64,000 nucleotides of DNA from Stichopus chloronotus (GCA_021234535.1 CM037842.1:26349106-26413105), one strand, 5' to 3'. Numbered from the stretch's first letter, positions 36,161 to 50,284 are shown. Notes: generated by a model from the letters alone, not told the origin. Program-made: numbers and translations.

Positions 36161-38433
36161 TGGAGACTGGTGCAAAGCAGTTTCTCAATTACTAACATAA
36201 GTGCATTCTGATCATGCTGATGTTTGCATGCCGTGTCTTTGCGTGCATGCTGTTTGAATTTACTTCTTTTTTAAACTTTATAATAACAATATTTCAAAAA
36301 GTCTTTGCAAAAACGTATCAAGTCCTCCGATTTCATTCAAAATGTAAAATTTACAACTTTTCCTTTATTTCCATGAAAGTAAAAAAGTCCTGAATGTTTG
36401 GGTTAAATATATATAAGTTTGAGTATCAAGAAATAAGATGACAATGTTTTTCTTTATGATGAAGTTACGTTTTCGTTTACCCTGTTGGCATTATAATCAA
36501 GTTGAATGTGTCTTTGAAATACTAGGTCACCCTTCTTGTGTATGCATCATGTCACTTGTGATGTCATCCCACGTTCTACAGAAGTAAAATTCACCACACT
36601 TTAAAAAATTTACCTGCAAATCTATGATGAAATGCATATACCATAACTAATAGAATGTGTGACCAGCACAATGTGTGAGCAGGGGCATGGTCAGGTAAGA
36701 TTTGTCCGGGAACCCAAAGTAGATATGTGGGGAAGGGGGGGGGGGGTGAAACACACCGCTAAATGTCATGTAATGTGAACAACTTTTTAGCTAGAAAAAG
36801 GACAACATTAAAATGGATGGTGGGGGGGGGGATTCCTCATAGTCCCCTTGACTATGGACATGTTTAGACCTCGTACAAACAGTCTATGTCCCATTGGGTG
36901 GGTAATCTTTCACAATCGAACCATCATACGCACTCCCCACTCCACACTATATCCATTCTGTCCTATTATCCACATAAGCAATGGCGCAGAGCCCCGAAGC
37001 AAAACTATATATATAGGCCTAGTTATTATGATGACTGAGTGAATTGACTTAATTGTATGCCTTTGCAGTACTTTCTAGAAGTTCTTCATTGCTATTGCGT
37101 TGAACATACATATCCGGCAATTAGAGCGAACACTGTATTGCATAGGTTCTTCCCACATTCAACTGTATTCCCTTTTTTGTGCCGTTAAATTGTTATGTAG
37201 ACGAGTACATTACATTTCTGTGGTACTGGACTACATTAAGTCACAGTCCATTTTGTACATGTAGTAGTATATGTACACATAACGTTATGAATCACACACT
37301 TGCTGTGTATGTAAGTTTTGGACTCGGTAGGGGATTAGTTTTAATGGTATGCTTCCAAATCATTTATTTGAGCGGGTTCTACGTGACCAGACACTGTCTG
37401 AGTCACAGAATCTATCTTCTGTACGCCTACTGCAATGAACATACGGTACGGCAGACTATGTTTAACAGCATGTAAACACATCCGTATTAGCAACAAGCTA
37501 AATCAAGCAATCTTTACAGTTACAAAGCATCGTGGTAATCTAGCTATCACACTTGAGCGACAATACTTACATGGGCGGAGAAAATAATATTATAGCTGGT
37601 GTGTGTCTTCCTTATTTTGTGGGATCATTGTTATTTTATTTTTCTTCAGAAACTTGAGGCAGTATAATGGGAGTGGCCACTGCACAACGAAAGCGTACTT
37701 AGCCTGTAAACTCTACATGCAGTTCTCGTACACTATGCATAATACACAAATTAGGAACATAAGTTAAGTAAGGTAAAACATGCCCCAAAACACTAAATTA
37801 AAATAGAGGCTACTCCGACTATTTCTTCCTTTCTTCTGTAAGTTCTCTGACTAAATAAGCTTACAAATGTGATTGGTGAATAATAAGGAGACTATAAAAT
37901 TCCCTGCTCGTGAATATTCAATAATATTCAATCCATACCATGATATCCACCATTTTGGCGAGTCTCAAGGCTTGTATCTCTTAACCTTTCCTGATGTCTC
38001 TGACCATAACGTAACCTTGTCAATTTTATCAGGTATGATAAACATGTCTTGGGATACGACTGTAAAACAACAACCAAAAAAAAAACAAACAAACAAACAA
38101 CATAACAATGTATTTGTTGTGGACTTTTCTTTCATGAATGCAAGAATTAGGCATGTAGGCCTAAACCTTTTATAGGGAATAACTTTAGGAACAATCGCAT
38201 GGCGTCTTTATTTGACAACTTATTTACTATTACTAAAACACTTTAAATCTTTTTACCTGATAGAGAATTATTAAGCATATTACATAAAACAAAAACGTTG
38301 CTGCAGCATTGAAAGGATATTAAGCTCATGCTAATGTAGTGCGCCTTCGTGGCATGATATGTAGCTGACGTTGTGTGTATGTTTCAGGCTGTATGTCTGT
38401 ATTAGTGTGTAGATGTGTCTGTCTATATTAGTA

Positions 38434-38470
38434 AATATATCTATCTATCTATCTATCTGTCTGTCTATCT
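38434..38470. repeat. TATC tetranucleotide microsatellite
   Basis: TATCTATCTATCTATC with two CTGT interruptions and a final TATC. Confidence 0.85.
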
Positions 38471-38682
38471 GATATCATACACTACAAGCCGTTTTATTCA
38501 GGGTTAGCTAGATAGCTAAGGCTTGTATTGCTTTAGATCAATGTCTGGATTTTTAAGCTAACAACCACAATTTTTCTTTTTTGCAAACTTGCACCAGCCC
38601 ACTGTGAAGGAATTTCGGACGTTTAACTGAAAGGTGACAATTTCTTCCGTACTGTGACCTGCCAGGTGTTATCATCAGCCAA

Positions 38683-38698
38683 GGGGGGGGGGGGGGGG
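38683..38698 (+). repeat. G16 homopolymer
   Basis: Sixteen consecutive G about 300 bp left of the satellite array. Confidence 0.9.
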
Positions 38699-39664
38699 CA
38701 GGTAACGTCAGCACAAGTCAGAGCAAAGCAAATATAAATTTACCTGATTGAGAGAGAAGATTTAAAAGATTTTCCAAAGGACGAAAACTGGGCCTATTTG
38801 AACGTGCAAAGTACTCCTACAATTGTAACTCATATTTTGTCATTTTGTCAATGATTTTCTATTGTTTATAATGTCAACATCAGTAGGTATTTTTAGAGGT
38901 CCCTACTAGTTTTCCTACCCAGTCAGACGGTGACACAGGCCCTTCCTGGAAGTTAATCAGGACTGAGCAAGCGCTGAGGTTACTGATCCAAACTGGTCTT
39001 ATGTCAGGACTGTGTCAATATCATAGACCTTTAACCTGTACCCACATACCCCACGTCAGCTTGTATCGGGACTGTGTCAGTATTAAAGACCCGGGAGATT
39101 TGTAATCCTTTGACCTATTCACATATCCCTTGTCATCCTGTATCAGGTTTGCGTCAGTATTAGGGACACAAGCCACCTGCAATACCCATTCGCATATCCT
39201 GTGTCATCTTGTATCACGACTCTTTTAGTATTAAAGACACAGGCGAAATGTAATTCTCTGACCAATCCATATATCCTGTGTGCTGTGTCATCTTTTATCA
39301 GGACTTTGTTAGTATTAGAAAAGCAAGCCACCTGTAATACCCTGAAGTATTTATATATCCTGTGCCATATTGTATCAGAACTGTAGTAGAGACACTAGCC
39401 ATCTGTAATACTCTGACCCAATCATATATCCTGTGTCTTGTACCAGAACTGTATTAGAGACATAAGCCACCACTAATCATTCGACCGATACATATATTCC
39501 CTGTGATCTTGTATCAGGACTGTTTCAGTATTAGAGACATAAGCCAGCTGTATTACTCTGACCTATTCACGTATCTTCTGTCATATCTTGTATCAAGACT
39601 ATATCAATATGAGAGACCCAGGCCACCTGTAATCCTCTGACGGATTAACACTTCCTGTGTTATC

Positions 39665-41368
39665 TAGTATCAGAACTGTGTCAGTATTAGACACCCATGC
39701 CACCTGTAATCCTTTGACCTATGCATATATCCCCTGTCACCTTGTACCAGGAATGTGTCAGTATAAGAGACCCAAGTCACCAGTATTAAAGACCCAGGCG
39801 AAATGTAATTCTCTGACCCATCAATATATGCTGTGTGCTGTGATGTCTTTTATCAGGACTGTGTCAGTATTAGAAAAGCAAGCCTGTAATACCCTGACCT
39901 ATTTATATATCCTGTTTCACATTGTATCAGAACTGAGAGACACAAGCCATCTGTAATCCTTTGACCATCCCCTGTCATCTTGTACCAGGTATGTGTCAGT
40001 ATTAGAGACACAAGCCACTTGCAATTCTCTGACCTTTTCACATATTCTCTCTTATGTTGTATCAGGACAGTGTCAGCACTAGACACCCATGCCACCTGTA
40101 ACCTTTTGACCTATACATATATCCCCTGTCATCTTGCATCAGGACTGTGTCAGTATTAAGAACACATGCCACCTGTAATACCCTGACGTATTTATATATC
40201 ATGTGTCATCTGTTATCAGGACTGTGTCAGTATTACAGACCCAAGCCACCTGTAATCTTTTGACCTATACATTTATCCCCTGTCATCTTGTATTGGGATT
40301 GTGCCAGTATTAGAAACACAAGCCACTTTTAACCTTCTGTCCCATTCATATATCATGGGTCTTTTTGCATCAGTAATAAATCAGTATTAGAGACCCATGC
40401 AACCGTCCTGTAATTCTCTGACTTTTTCACATATTTTCTGTTAAGCTGTATCAGGACTGTGTCAGTATTAAACACCCAGGAGACCTGTAATGCTTTAACC
40501 TATTCGCATATCCCCTGTCATGCTCTATCAGAACTGTGTCAATACTAGGGACACAACCACCTGTAAATCTCTGAACTACTGTATTCACACATATCACAGG
40601 TCATCCTGTGTCAGGACTGTGACAATATCAGAGGCCCATGCCACTTATAATCCTCTGAGCAATACCCATATATTCCATGTCATCTTGTATCGGACTGTTT
40701 CATTATCAGAAACACAGGCCACCTGTAATCCTCTACCCATTTACATATCCTGTGTCATCTTGTATCAGGAAAATGACAGTATGAGAGGTCCAAGCCACTT
40801 GTAATACCCGACCCATTTATAAATCCTGTGTCATCTTGTATCAGGGCTGTGTCACTAATAGAGACCCAGCCACCTGAAATACTCTGACGTGTTCATACAT
40901 CACTTGTCATCTTGTATCAGGAATGTGTCAGTATTAGCCACTTAATCCACCAATAATCCTTTGACCTATACATATATCCTCTCTCATCTTGCATCAGGAA
41001 TGTGTCAGTATTAAAGACACAAGCCACTTGTAATACTCTGACCCAATGATATATCCTGTGTCATCTTGTATCAGAACTGTATTAGAGACACAAGCCACCT
41101 GTAGTCATTTGACCTAAACCAAATATCCCCTGTCGTCTTGTACCAGGACTGTGTCAGTATAAGAGACCCAAGCCACTTGTAGTTCTCTGACCTATTCACA
41201 TATCCTATGTCATGTTGCATAGGACAATGTTAATATTAGAGACCCAAGCCAAATGTAATACTTTGACTTATTCATATATCATATAATGTCTTGTATCAAG
41301 AACTCTGTCAGTATCAGAAACCCAAGCCGAATGTAATTCTATGATCCATTTACATACCCCTTGTCGTC
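39665..41368 (+). repeat. higher-order repeat H1 (diverged, shortened)
   Basis: Follows the same monomer order as the next units but is about 130 bp shorter. A junction near 39784 joins monomer 2-type to monomer 3-type sequence, and monomers 6 and 7 are fused near 40.03 kb. It is more diverged from H2-H4 than they are from each other. Confidence 0.75.
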
Positions 41369-43204
41369 TTGTATCAGGACTGTGTCAGTATTAGACACCC
41401 ATGCCACATGAAATCCTTTGACCTATACATATATCCCCTGTCATCGTGTATCAAAACTGTGTCGGTATTAAGGACAAATGCTACCTGTAATACTGTGACC
41501 ATTTTCACTTATCCTGTGTCATCTTGTATCACGACTCTTTTAGTATTAGAGACCCAGGCGAAATGTAATTCTCTGACCCATCAATATATGCTGTGTGCTG
41601 TGTTATCTTTTATCAGGGCGGTGTCAGTTTTAGAAAAGCAAGCCCCCTTGTAATACCCTGAACTATTTATATATCCTGTGTCATATTGTATCAGAACTGA
41701 GAGACACAAGCCATATGTAATCCTTTGACCATCGCCTGTCATCTTGTATCAGGACTGTGTCAGTATTAGAGACACAAGCCACTTGTAATCCTCTGACCCA
41801 TTCATATGTCTTGAGTCATCTTGTATCAGGACTGTGTCAGTATTAGAGACCCATGCCACCTGTAATACTCTGACCTTTTCACGTATTCTCTGTTATGTTG
41901 TATCAGGACAGTGTCAGCACTAGACACCCATGCCACCTGTAACCTTTTGACCTATACATATATCCCCTGTCATCTTGCATCAGGATTGTGTCAGTATTAA
42001 GAACACATGCCACCTGTAATACCCTGACGTATTCATATATCATGTGTCATCTGTTATCAGGATTGTGTCATATTAGAGAAACAAGCCACCAGGAATATTT
42101 TGACCTATACATTCATCCCCTGTCATCTTGTATTGGGATTGTGTCAGTATTAGAAACACAAGCCACCTTTAACCTTCTGTCCCATTCATATATCATGGGT
42201 CTTTTTGCATCAGTAATAAATCAGTATTAGAGACCCATGCAACCTTCCTGTAATTCTCTGACCTTTTCACATATTTTCTGTTAAGCTGTATCAGGACTGT
42301 GTCAGTATTAAACACCCAGGAGACCTGTAATGCTTTAACCTATTCGCATATCCCCTGTCATGCTCTATCAGAATTGTGTCAATACTAGGGACACAACCAC
42401 CTGTAAATCTCTGAGCTATTCACATATATCTCAGGTCATCCTGTGTCAGGACTGTGTCAATATGAGAGACCCATGCCACCTATAATCCTCTGAGCAATGC
42501 CCATATATTCCATGTCATCTTGTATCGGACTGTTTCATTATCAGAAACACAGGCTACCTGTAATCCTCTACCCATTTACATATCCTGTGTCATCTTGTAT
42601 CAGGAAAATGACAGTATGAGAGGTCCAAGCCACTTGTAATACCCGACCCATTTATAAATCCTGTGTCGTCTTGTATCAGGGCTGTGTCAGTAATAGAGAC
42701 CCAGCCACCTGAAATACTCTGACGTGTTCATACATCACGTGTCACCTTGTATCAGGAATGTGTCAGTATTAGCCACTTAATCCACCAATAATCCTTTGAC
42801 CTATACATATATCCCCTCTCATCTTGCATCAGGAATGTGTCAGTATTAAAGACACAAGCCACCTGTAATACTCTGACCCAATGATATATCCTGTGTCATC
42901 TTGTATCAGAACTGTATTAGAGACACAAGCCACCTGTAGTCATTTGACCTAAACCAAATATCCCCTGTCATCTTGTGCCAGGACTGTGTCAGTATAAGAG
43001 ACCCAAGCCACTTGTAGTTCTCTGACCTATTCACATATCCTGTGTCATGTTGTATCAGGACAATGTTAATATTAGAGACCCAAGCCAAATGTAATACTTT
43101 GACTTATTCATATATCATATAATGTCTTGTATCAAGAACTCTGTCAGTATCAGAAACCCAAGCCGAATGTAATTCTATGATCCATTTACATACCCCTTGT
43201 CGTC
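41369..43204 (+). repeat. higher-order repeat H2 (1,836 bp)
   Basis: A complete unit of 24 monomers, each recognisable by diagnostic variants: for example monomer 12 has TTTTTGCATCAGTAATAAAT, and monomer 16 has TTGTATCGGACTGTTTCATT. Start chosen at the ACACCCATGCCAC monomer for convenience, since the phase is arbitrary. Confidence 0.88.
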
Positions 43205-45042
43205 TTGTTTCAGGACTGTGTCAGTATTAGACACCCATGCCACATGAAATCCTTTGACCTATACATATATCCCCTGTCATCGTGTATCAAAACTGTGTCG
43301 GTATTCAGGACAAATGCTACCTGTAATACTGTGACCATTTTCACTTATCCTGTGTCATCTTGTATCACGACTCTTTTAGTATTAGAGACTCAGGCGAAAT
43401 GTAATTCTCTGACCCATCAATATATGCTGTGTGCTGTGTTATCTTTTATCAGGGCTGTGTCAGTTTTAGAAAAGCAAGCCCCCTTGTAATACCCTGAACT
43501 ATTTATATATCCTGTGTCATATTGTATCAGAACTGAGAGACACAAGCCATATGTAATCCTTTGACCATCGCCTGTCATCTTGTATCAGGACTGTGTCAGT
43601 ATTAGAGACACAAGCCACTTGTAATCCTCTGACCCATTCATATGTCTTGAGTCATCTTGTATCAGGACTGTGTCAGTATTAGAGATCCATGCCACCTGTA
43701 ATACTCTGACCTTTTCACGTATTCTCTGTTATGTTGTATCAGGACAGTGTCAGCACTAGACACCCATGCCACCTGTAACCTTTTGACCTATACATATATC
43801 CCCTGTCATCTTGCATCAGGATTGTGTCAGTATTAAGAACACATGCCACCTGTAATACCCTGACGTATTTATATATCATGTGTCATCTGTTATCAGGATT
43901 GTGTCATATTAGAGAAACAAGCCACCAGTAATATTTTGACCTATACATTCATCCCCTGTCATCTTGTATTGGGATTGTGTCAGTATTAGAAACACAAGCC
44001 ACCTTTAACCTTCTGTCCCATTCATATATTTAATGGGTCTTTTTGCATCAGTAATAAATCAGTATTAGAGACCCATGCAACCTTCCTGTAATTCTCTGAC
44101 CTTTTCACATATTTTCTGTTAAGCTGTATCAGGACTGTGTCAGTATTAAACACCTAGGAGACCTGTAATGCTTTAACCTATTCGCATATCCCCTGTCATG
44201 CTCTATCAGAATTGTGTCAATACTAGGGACACAACCACCTGTAAATCTCTGAGCTATTCACATATATCTCAGGTCATCCTGTGTCAGGACTGTGTCAATA
44301 TGAGAGACCCATGCCACCTATAATCCTCTGAGCAATGCCCATATATTCCATGTCATCTTGTATCGGACTGTTTCATTATCAGAAACACAGGCCACCTGTA
44401 ATCCTCTACCCATTTACATATCCTGTGTCATCTTGTATCAGGAAAATGACAGTATGAGAGGTCCAAGCCACTTGTAATACCCGACCCATTTATAAATCCT
44501 GTGTCGTCTTGTATCAGGGCTGTGTCAGTAATAGAGACCCAGCCACCTGAAATACTCTGACGTGTTCATACATCACGTGTCACCTTGTATCAGGAATGTG
44601 TCAGTATTAGCCACTTAATCCACCAATAATCCTTTGACCTATACATATATCCCCTCTCATCTTGCATCAGGAATGTGTCAGTATTAAAGACACAAGCCAC
44701 CTGTAATACTCTGACCCAATGATATATCCTGTGTCATCTTGTATCAGAACTGTATTAGAGACACAAGCCACCTGTAGTCATTTGACCTAAACCAAATATC
44801 CCCTGTCATCTTGTGCCAGGACTGTGTCAGTATAAGAGACCCAAGCCACTTGTAGTTCTCTGACCTATTCACATATCCTGTGTCATGTTGTATCAGGACA
44901 ATGTTAATATTAGAGACCCAAGCCAAATGTAATACTTTGACTTATTCATATATCATATAATGTCTTGTATCAAGAACTCTGTCAGTATCAGAAACCCAAG
45001 CCGAATGTAATTCTATGATCCATTTACATACCCCTTGTCGTC
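43205..45042 (+). repeat. higher-order repeat H3 (1,838 bp)
   Basis: Same 24 monomers as H2 in the same order. In the first roughly 300 bp I count four single-base differences from H4. It has its own small insertion at 44029-44033 (CATATATTTAATGGG, where the sister units have CATATATCATGGG). Confidence 0.88.
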
Positions 45043-46878
45043 TTGTATCAGGACTGTGTCAGTATTAGACACCCATGCCACCTGAAATCCTTTGACCTAT
45101 ACATATATCCCCTGTCATCGTGTATCAAAACTGTGTCGGTATTCAGGACAAATGCTACCTGTAATACTGTGACCATTTTCACTTATCCTGTGTCATCTTG
45201 TATCACGACTCTTTTAGTATTAGAGACCCAGGCGAAATGTAATTCTCTGACCCATCAATATATGCTGTGTGCTGTGTTATCTTTTATCAGGGCTGTGTCA
45301 GTTTTAGAAAAGCAAGCCCCCTTGTAATACTCTGAACTATTTATATATCCTGTGTCATATTGTATCAGAACTGAGAGACACAAGCCATATGTAATCCTTT
45401 GACCATCGCCTGTCATCTTGTATCAGGACTGTGTCAGTATTAGAGACACAAGCCACTTGTAATCCTCTTACCCATTCATATGTCTTGAGTCATCTTGTAT
45501 CAGGACTGTGTCAGTATTAGAGACCCATGCCACCTGTAATACTCTGACCTTTTCACGTATTCTCTGTTATGTTGTATCAGGACAGTGTCAGCACTAGACA
45601 CCCATGCCACCTGTAACCTTTTGACCTATACATATATCCCCTGTCATCTTGCATCAGGATTGTGTCAGTATTAAGAACACATGCCACCTGTAATACCCTG
45701 ACGTATTCATATATCATGTGTCATCTGTTATCAGGATTGTGTCATATTAGAGAAACAAGCCACCAGTAATATTTTGACCTATACAATTATCCCCTGTCAT
45801 CTTGTATTGGGATTGTGTCAGTATTAGAAACACAAGCCACCTTTAACCTTCTGTCCCATTCATATATCATGGGTCTTTTTGCATCAGTAATAAATCAGTA
45901 CTAGAGACCCATGCAACCTTCCTGTAATTCTCTGACCTTTTCACATATTTTCTGTTAAGCTGTATCAGGACTGTGTCAGTATTAAACACCTAGGAGACCT
46001 GTAATGCTTTAACCTATTCGCATATCCCCTGTCATGCTCTATCAGAATTGTGTCAATACTAGGGACACAACCACCTGTAAATCTCTGAGCTATTCACATA
46101 TATCTCAGGTCATCCTGTGTCAGGACTGTGTCAATATGAGAGACCCATGCCACCTATAATCCTCTGAGCAATGCCCATATATTCCATGTCATCTTGTATC
46201 GGACTGTTTCATTATCAGAAACACAGGCCACCTGTAATCCTCTACCCATTTACATATCCTGTGTCATCTTGTATCAGGAAAATGACAGTATGAGAGGTCC
46301 AAGCCACTTGTAATACCCGACCCATTTATAAATCCTGTGTCGTCTTGTATCAGGGCTGTGTCAGTAATAGAGACCCAGCCACCAGAAATACTCTGACCTG
46401 TTCATACATCACGTGTCATCTTGTATCAGGAATGTGTCAGTATTAGCCACTTAATCCACCAATAATCCTTTGACCTATACCTATATCCCCTCTCATCTTG
46501 CATCAGGAATGTGTCAGTATTAAAGACACAAGCCACCTGTAATACTCTGACCCAATCATATATCCTGTGTCATCTTGTATCAGAACTGTATTAGAGACAC
46601 AAGCCACCTGTAGTCATTTGACCTAAACCAAATATCCCCTGTCGTCTTGTACCAGAACTGTGTCAGTATAAGAGACCCAAGCCACTTGTAGTTCTCTGAC
46701 CTATTCACATATCCTGTGTCATGTTGTATCAGGACAATGTTAATATTAGAGACCCAAGCCAAATGTAATACTTTGACTTATTCATATATCATATAATGTC
46801 TTGTATCAAGAACTCTGTCAGTATCAGAAACCCAAGCCGAATGTAATTCTATGATCCATTTACATACCCCTTGTCGTC
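45043..46878 (+). repeat. higher-order repeat H4 (1,836 bp)
   Basis: Complete 24-monomer unit, near-identical to H3 by eye. Confidence 0.88.
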
Positions 46879-49530
46879 TTGTATCAGGACTGTGTCAGTA
46901 TTAGACACCCATGCCACCTGAAATCCTTTGACCTATACATATATCCCCTGTCATCGTGTATCAAAACTGTGTCGGTATTCAGGACAAATGCTACCTGTAA
47001 TACTGTGACCATTTTCACTTATCCTGTGTCATCTTGTATCACGACTCTTTTAGTATTAGAGACCCAGGCGAAATGTAATTCTCTGACCCATCAATATATG
47101 CTGTGTGCTGTACTATCTTTTATCAGGGTTGTGTCAGTTTTAGAAAAGCAAGCCCCCTTGTAATACCCTGAACTATTTATATATCCTGTGTCATATTGTA
47201 TCAGAACTGAGAGACACAAGCCATCTGTAATCCTTTGACCATCCCCTGTCATCTTGTATCAGGACTGTGTCAGTATTAGAGACACAAGCCACTTGTAATC
47301 CTCTGACCCATTCATATGTCTTGAGTCATCTTGTATCAGGACTGTGTCAGTATTAGACACCCATGCCACCTGAAATCCTTTGACCTATACATATATCACC
47401 TGTCATCGTGTATCAAAACTGTGTCGGTATTAAGGACAAATGATACCTGTAATACTCTGACCATTTTCACATATCCTGTGTCATCTTGTATCACGACTCT
47501 TTTAGTATTTGAGACCCAGGCGAAATGTAATTCTCTGATCCATCAATATATGCTGTGTGCTGTGTTATCTTTTATCAGGGCTGTGTCAGTTTTAGAAAAG
47601 CAAGCCCCCTTGTAATACCCTGAACTATTTATATATCCTGTGTCATATTGTATCAGAACTGAGAGACACAAGCCATATGTAATCCTTTGACCATCCCCTG
47701 TCATCTTGTATCAGGACTGTGTCAGTATTAGAGACACAAGCCACTTGTAATCCTCTTACCCATTCATATGTCTTGAGTCATCTTGTATCAGGACTGTGTC
47801 AGTATTAGAGACCCATGCCACCTGTAATACTCTGACCTTTTCACGTATTCTCTGTTATGTTGTATCAGGACAGTGTCAGCACTGGACACCCATGCCACCT
47901 GTAATCTTTTGACCTATACATATATCCCCTGTCATCTTGCATCAGGACTGTGTCAGTATTAAGGAAAAATGTTACCTGTAATACTCTGACCATTATCACG
48001 TATCCTGTGTCATCTTGTATCACGACTCTATTAGTATTAGAGACCCAGGCGAAATGTAATTCTCTGACCCATCAATATATGCTGTGTGCTGTGATGTCTT
48101 TTATCAGGACTGTGTCAGTATTAGAAAAGCAAGCCCCCTTGTAATACCCTGAACTATTTATATATCCTGTGTCATATTGTATCAGAACTGAGAGACACAA
48201 GCCATCTGTAATCCTTTGACCATCCCCTGTCATCTTGTATCAGGACTGTGTCAGTATTAGAGGCACAAGCCACTTCTAACCCTCTGACCTTTTCACATAT
48301 TCTCTGTTATGTTGTATCAGGACAGTGTCAGCACTAGACACCCATGCCACCTGTAATTTGACTTATACATATATCCCCTGTCATCTTGCATCAGGACTGT
48401 GTCAGTATTAAGGACACATGCCACCTATAATACCCTGACGTATTCATATATTATGTGTCATCTTTTATCAGGACTGTGTCAGTATTAGAAACACAAGCCA
48501 CCTTTAACCTTCTGTCCCATTCATATATCATGGGTCATTTTGCATCAGTAATATGTCAGTATTAGAGACCCATGCAACCTTCCTGTAATACTCTGACCTT
48601 TTCACATATTTTCTGTTATGTTGTATCAGGACTGTGTCAATATTGAACACCTAGGAGACCTGTAATGCTTTGACCTATTCGCATATCCCCTGTCATGCTG
48701 TATCAGAACTGTGTCAATACTAGGGACACAACCACCTGGAAATCTCTGAGCTATTCACATATATCACAGGTCATCCTGTGTCAGGACTGTGTCAATATGA
48801 GAGACCCATGCCACTTATAATCCTCTGAGCAATGCCCATATATTCCATGTCATCTTGTATCGGACTGTTTCATTATCAGAAACACAGGCCACCTGTAATC
48901 CTCTACCCATTCACATGTCCTGTGTCATCTTGTATCAGGAAAGTGTCAGTATGAGAGGTCCAAGCCACCTGTAATACCCCGACCCATTTATAAATCCTGT
49001 GTCGTCTTGTATGAGGGCTGTGTCAGTAATAGAGACCCAGCCACCTGAAATACTCTGACCTGTTCGTACATCACGTGTCATCTTGTATCAGGAATGTGTC
49101 AGTATTAGCCACTTAATCCACCAATAATCCTTTGACCTATACATATATCCCCTCTCATCTTGCATCAGGAATGTGTCAGTATTAGAGACACAAGCCACCT
49201 GTAATACTCTGACCCAGTCATATATCCTGTGTCATCTTGTATCATAACTGTGTTAGAGACACAAGCCACCTGTAGTCATTTGACCTAAACCAAATATCCC
49301 CTGTCGTCTTGTGCCAGGTGTGTGTCAGTATAAGAGACCCAAGCCACTTGTAGTTCTCTGACCTATTCACATATCCTGTGTCATGTTGTATCAAGACAAT
49401 GTCAATATTAGTAACCCCACTACCACCATTATTACTTAGACTTATTCACCTATCATATACCATCTTGTAACAAGAACTATGTCAGTATTAGAAACCCAAG
49501 CCGAATGTAATTCTATGATCCATTCACATA
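46879..49530 (+). repeat. higher-order repeat H5 with internal re-duplication
   Basis: It starts like H2-H4 with monomers 1-6 (46879-47330). It then restarts at monomer 1 (47331), runs to monomer 8, and restarts again at a monomer-2-like unit (47950) before continuing with the later monomers to about 49530. The distance between the monomer-16 markers of H4 and H5 is therefore about 2,660 bp instead of 1,837. This is the footprint of out-of-register exchange inside the array. Confidence 0.8.
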
Positions 49531-50270
49531 TCCCTTGTCATCTTGTATCAGGACTGTTTTAGTATTAAAGACCCAGGCGAAATGTAATTCTATGACCAAT
49601 CCATATATACTGTGTGCTGTGTTATCTTTTATCAGGGCTGTGTCAGAACTAGAAAAGCAGGCCACCTGTAATACCTTGAAGTATTTGTATATCCTGTGTC
49701 ATATTGTATCAAAATTGTATTAGAGACACAAGCCATCTGTAGTCCTTTGACCTATACATATATCCCCTCTCATCTTGTATCAGGAATGTGCCAGTATTAA
49801 GAACGCAAGCCACCTGTAATGCTTTGACCCATTCACACGTCTTGTGTCGTCTTGTAGTGGGACTGTGTCAGAAGCACCAGCCACTTTTAACCTTCTGACC
49901 CATTCATATATCATGGGTCATCTTGCATCAGAACTGTGTCAGTATTAGAGATCCATGCCACCTGTAATAATTTGACCCATTCACATATCCTGTGTCATCT
50001 TGTAGTGGGACTGTGTCAGAAGCACAAGCCACTTTTAACCCTCTGACCCATTCATATATCATGGGTCATCTTGCATCAGAACTGTGTCAATATCAGAGAC
50101 CCATGCCACCTGTTATACTCTGACCCATTCACATACCCTGTATCATTGTGTATCATGACTGTGTCAGTATTAGAGACACAAGCCACCTGTAACAATCTGA
50201 CCTGGTCACATATCTTTCCCTATGTTGTATTAGGACTGTGGTAGTATAAAAGACCCAGGTCACCTGAAAT
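49531..50270 (+). repeat. diverged right edge of the satellite
   Basis: It begins with monomer 3, 4 and 5 types, then less ordered, more diverged monomers, including a local two-copy block sharing GTAGTGGGACTGTGTCAGAA at about 49853 and 50004. The last recognisable monomer ends near 50270. Confidence 0.7.
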
Positions 50271-50284
50271 CCTTTGATCCTGTT

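Larger units (their letters stand above)
35882..38985. other. non-coding DNA with G runs
   Basis: G runs of 9 or more lie near 35958, 36736, 36823 and 38683 (16 G). A TATC microsatellite is at 38.43 kb. ORFs are at most about 100 codons, and none is recognised. A perfect CRE at 36153 is listed separately. Confidence 0.55.
38995..50270. repeat. 11.3-kb satellite array of ~77-bp monomers
   Basis: About 146 tandem monomers of roughly 77 bp. The consensus runs through TCCTGTGTCATCTTGTATCA, GGACTGTGTCAGTATTAGAG, ACCCAAGCCACCTGTAATAC and TCTGACCCATTCACATA. The left edge fades in near 38.95-39.0 kb and the right edge fades out after the last monomer near 50.27 kb. From about 39.66 kb it is organised into higher-order repeats of 24 monomers (see separate entries). 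All ORFs inside, on both strands, recur with the repeat period and are by-products of it. No conserved gene, polymerase III promoter or inserted element is visible. Satellite arrays of this kind occur at centromeres, near telomeres or as isolated blocks; this block is embedded between ordinary DNA. Confidence 0.95.

Noticed and set aside
39143..49723. Many 60-106-codon ORFs on both strands in the satellite (for example at 41369, 43205, 45043, 46879).
   Set aside because: They recur with the 1,837-bp period and arise from the repeat itself; no start, splice or domain evidence.
38995..50270. Regular direct repeats resembling a CRISPR array.
   Set aside because: Monomers are contiguous with no unique spacers, there are no cas genes, and the DNA is eukaryotic in character.
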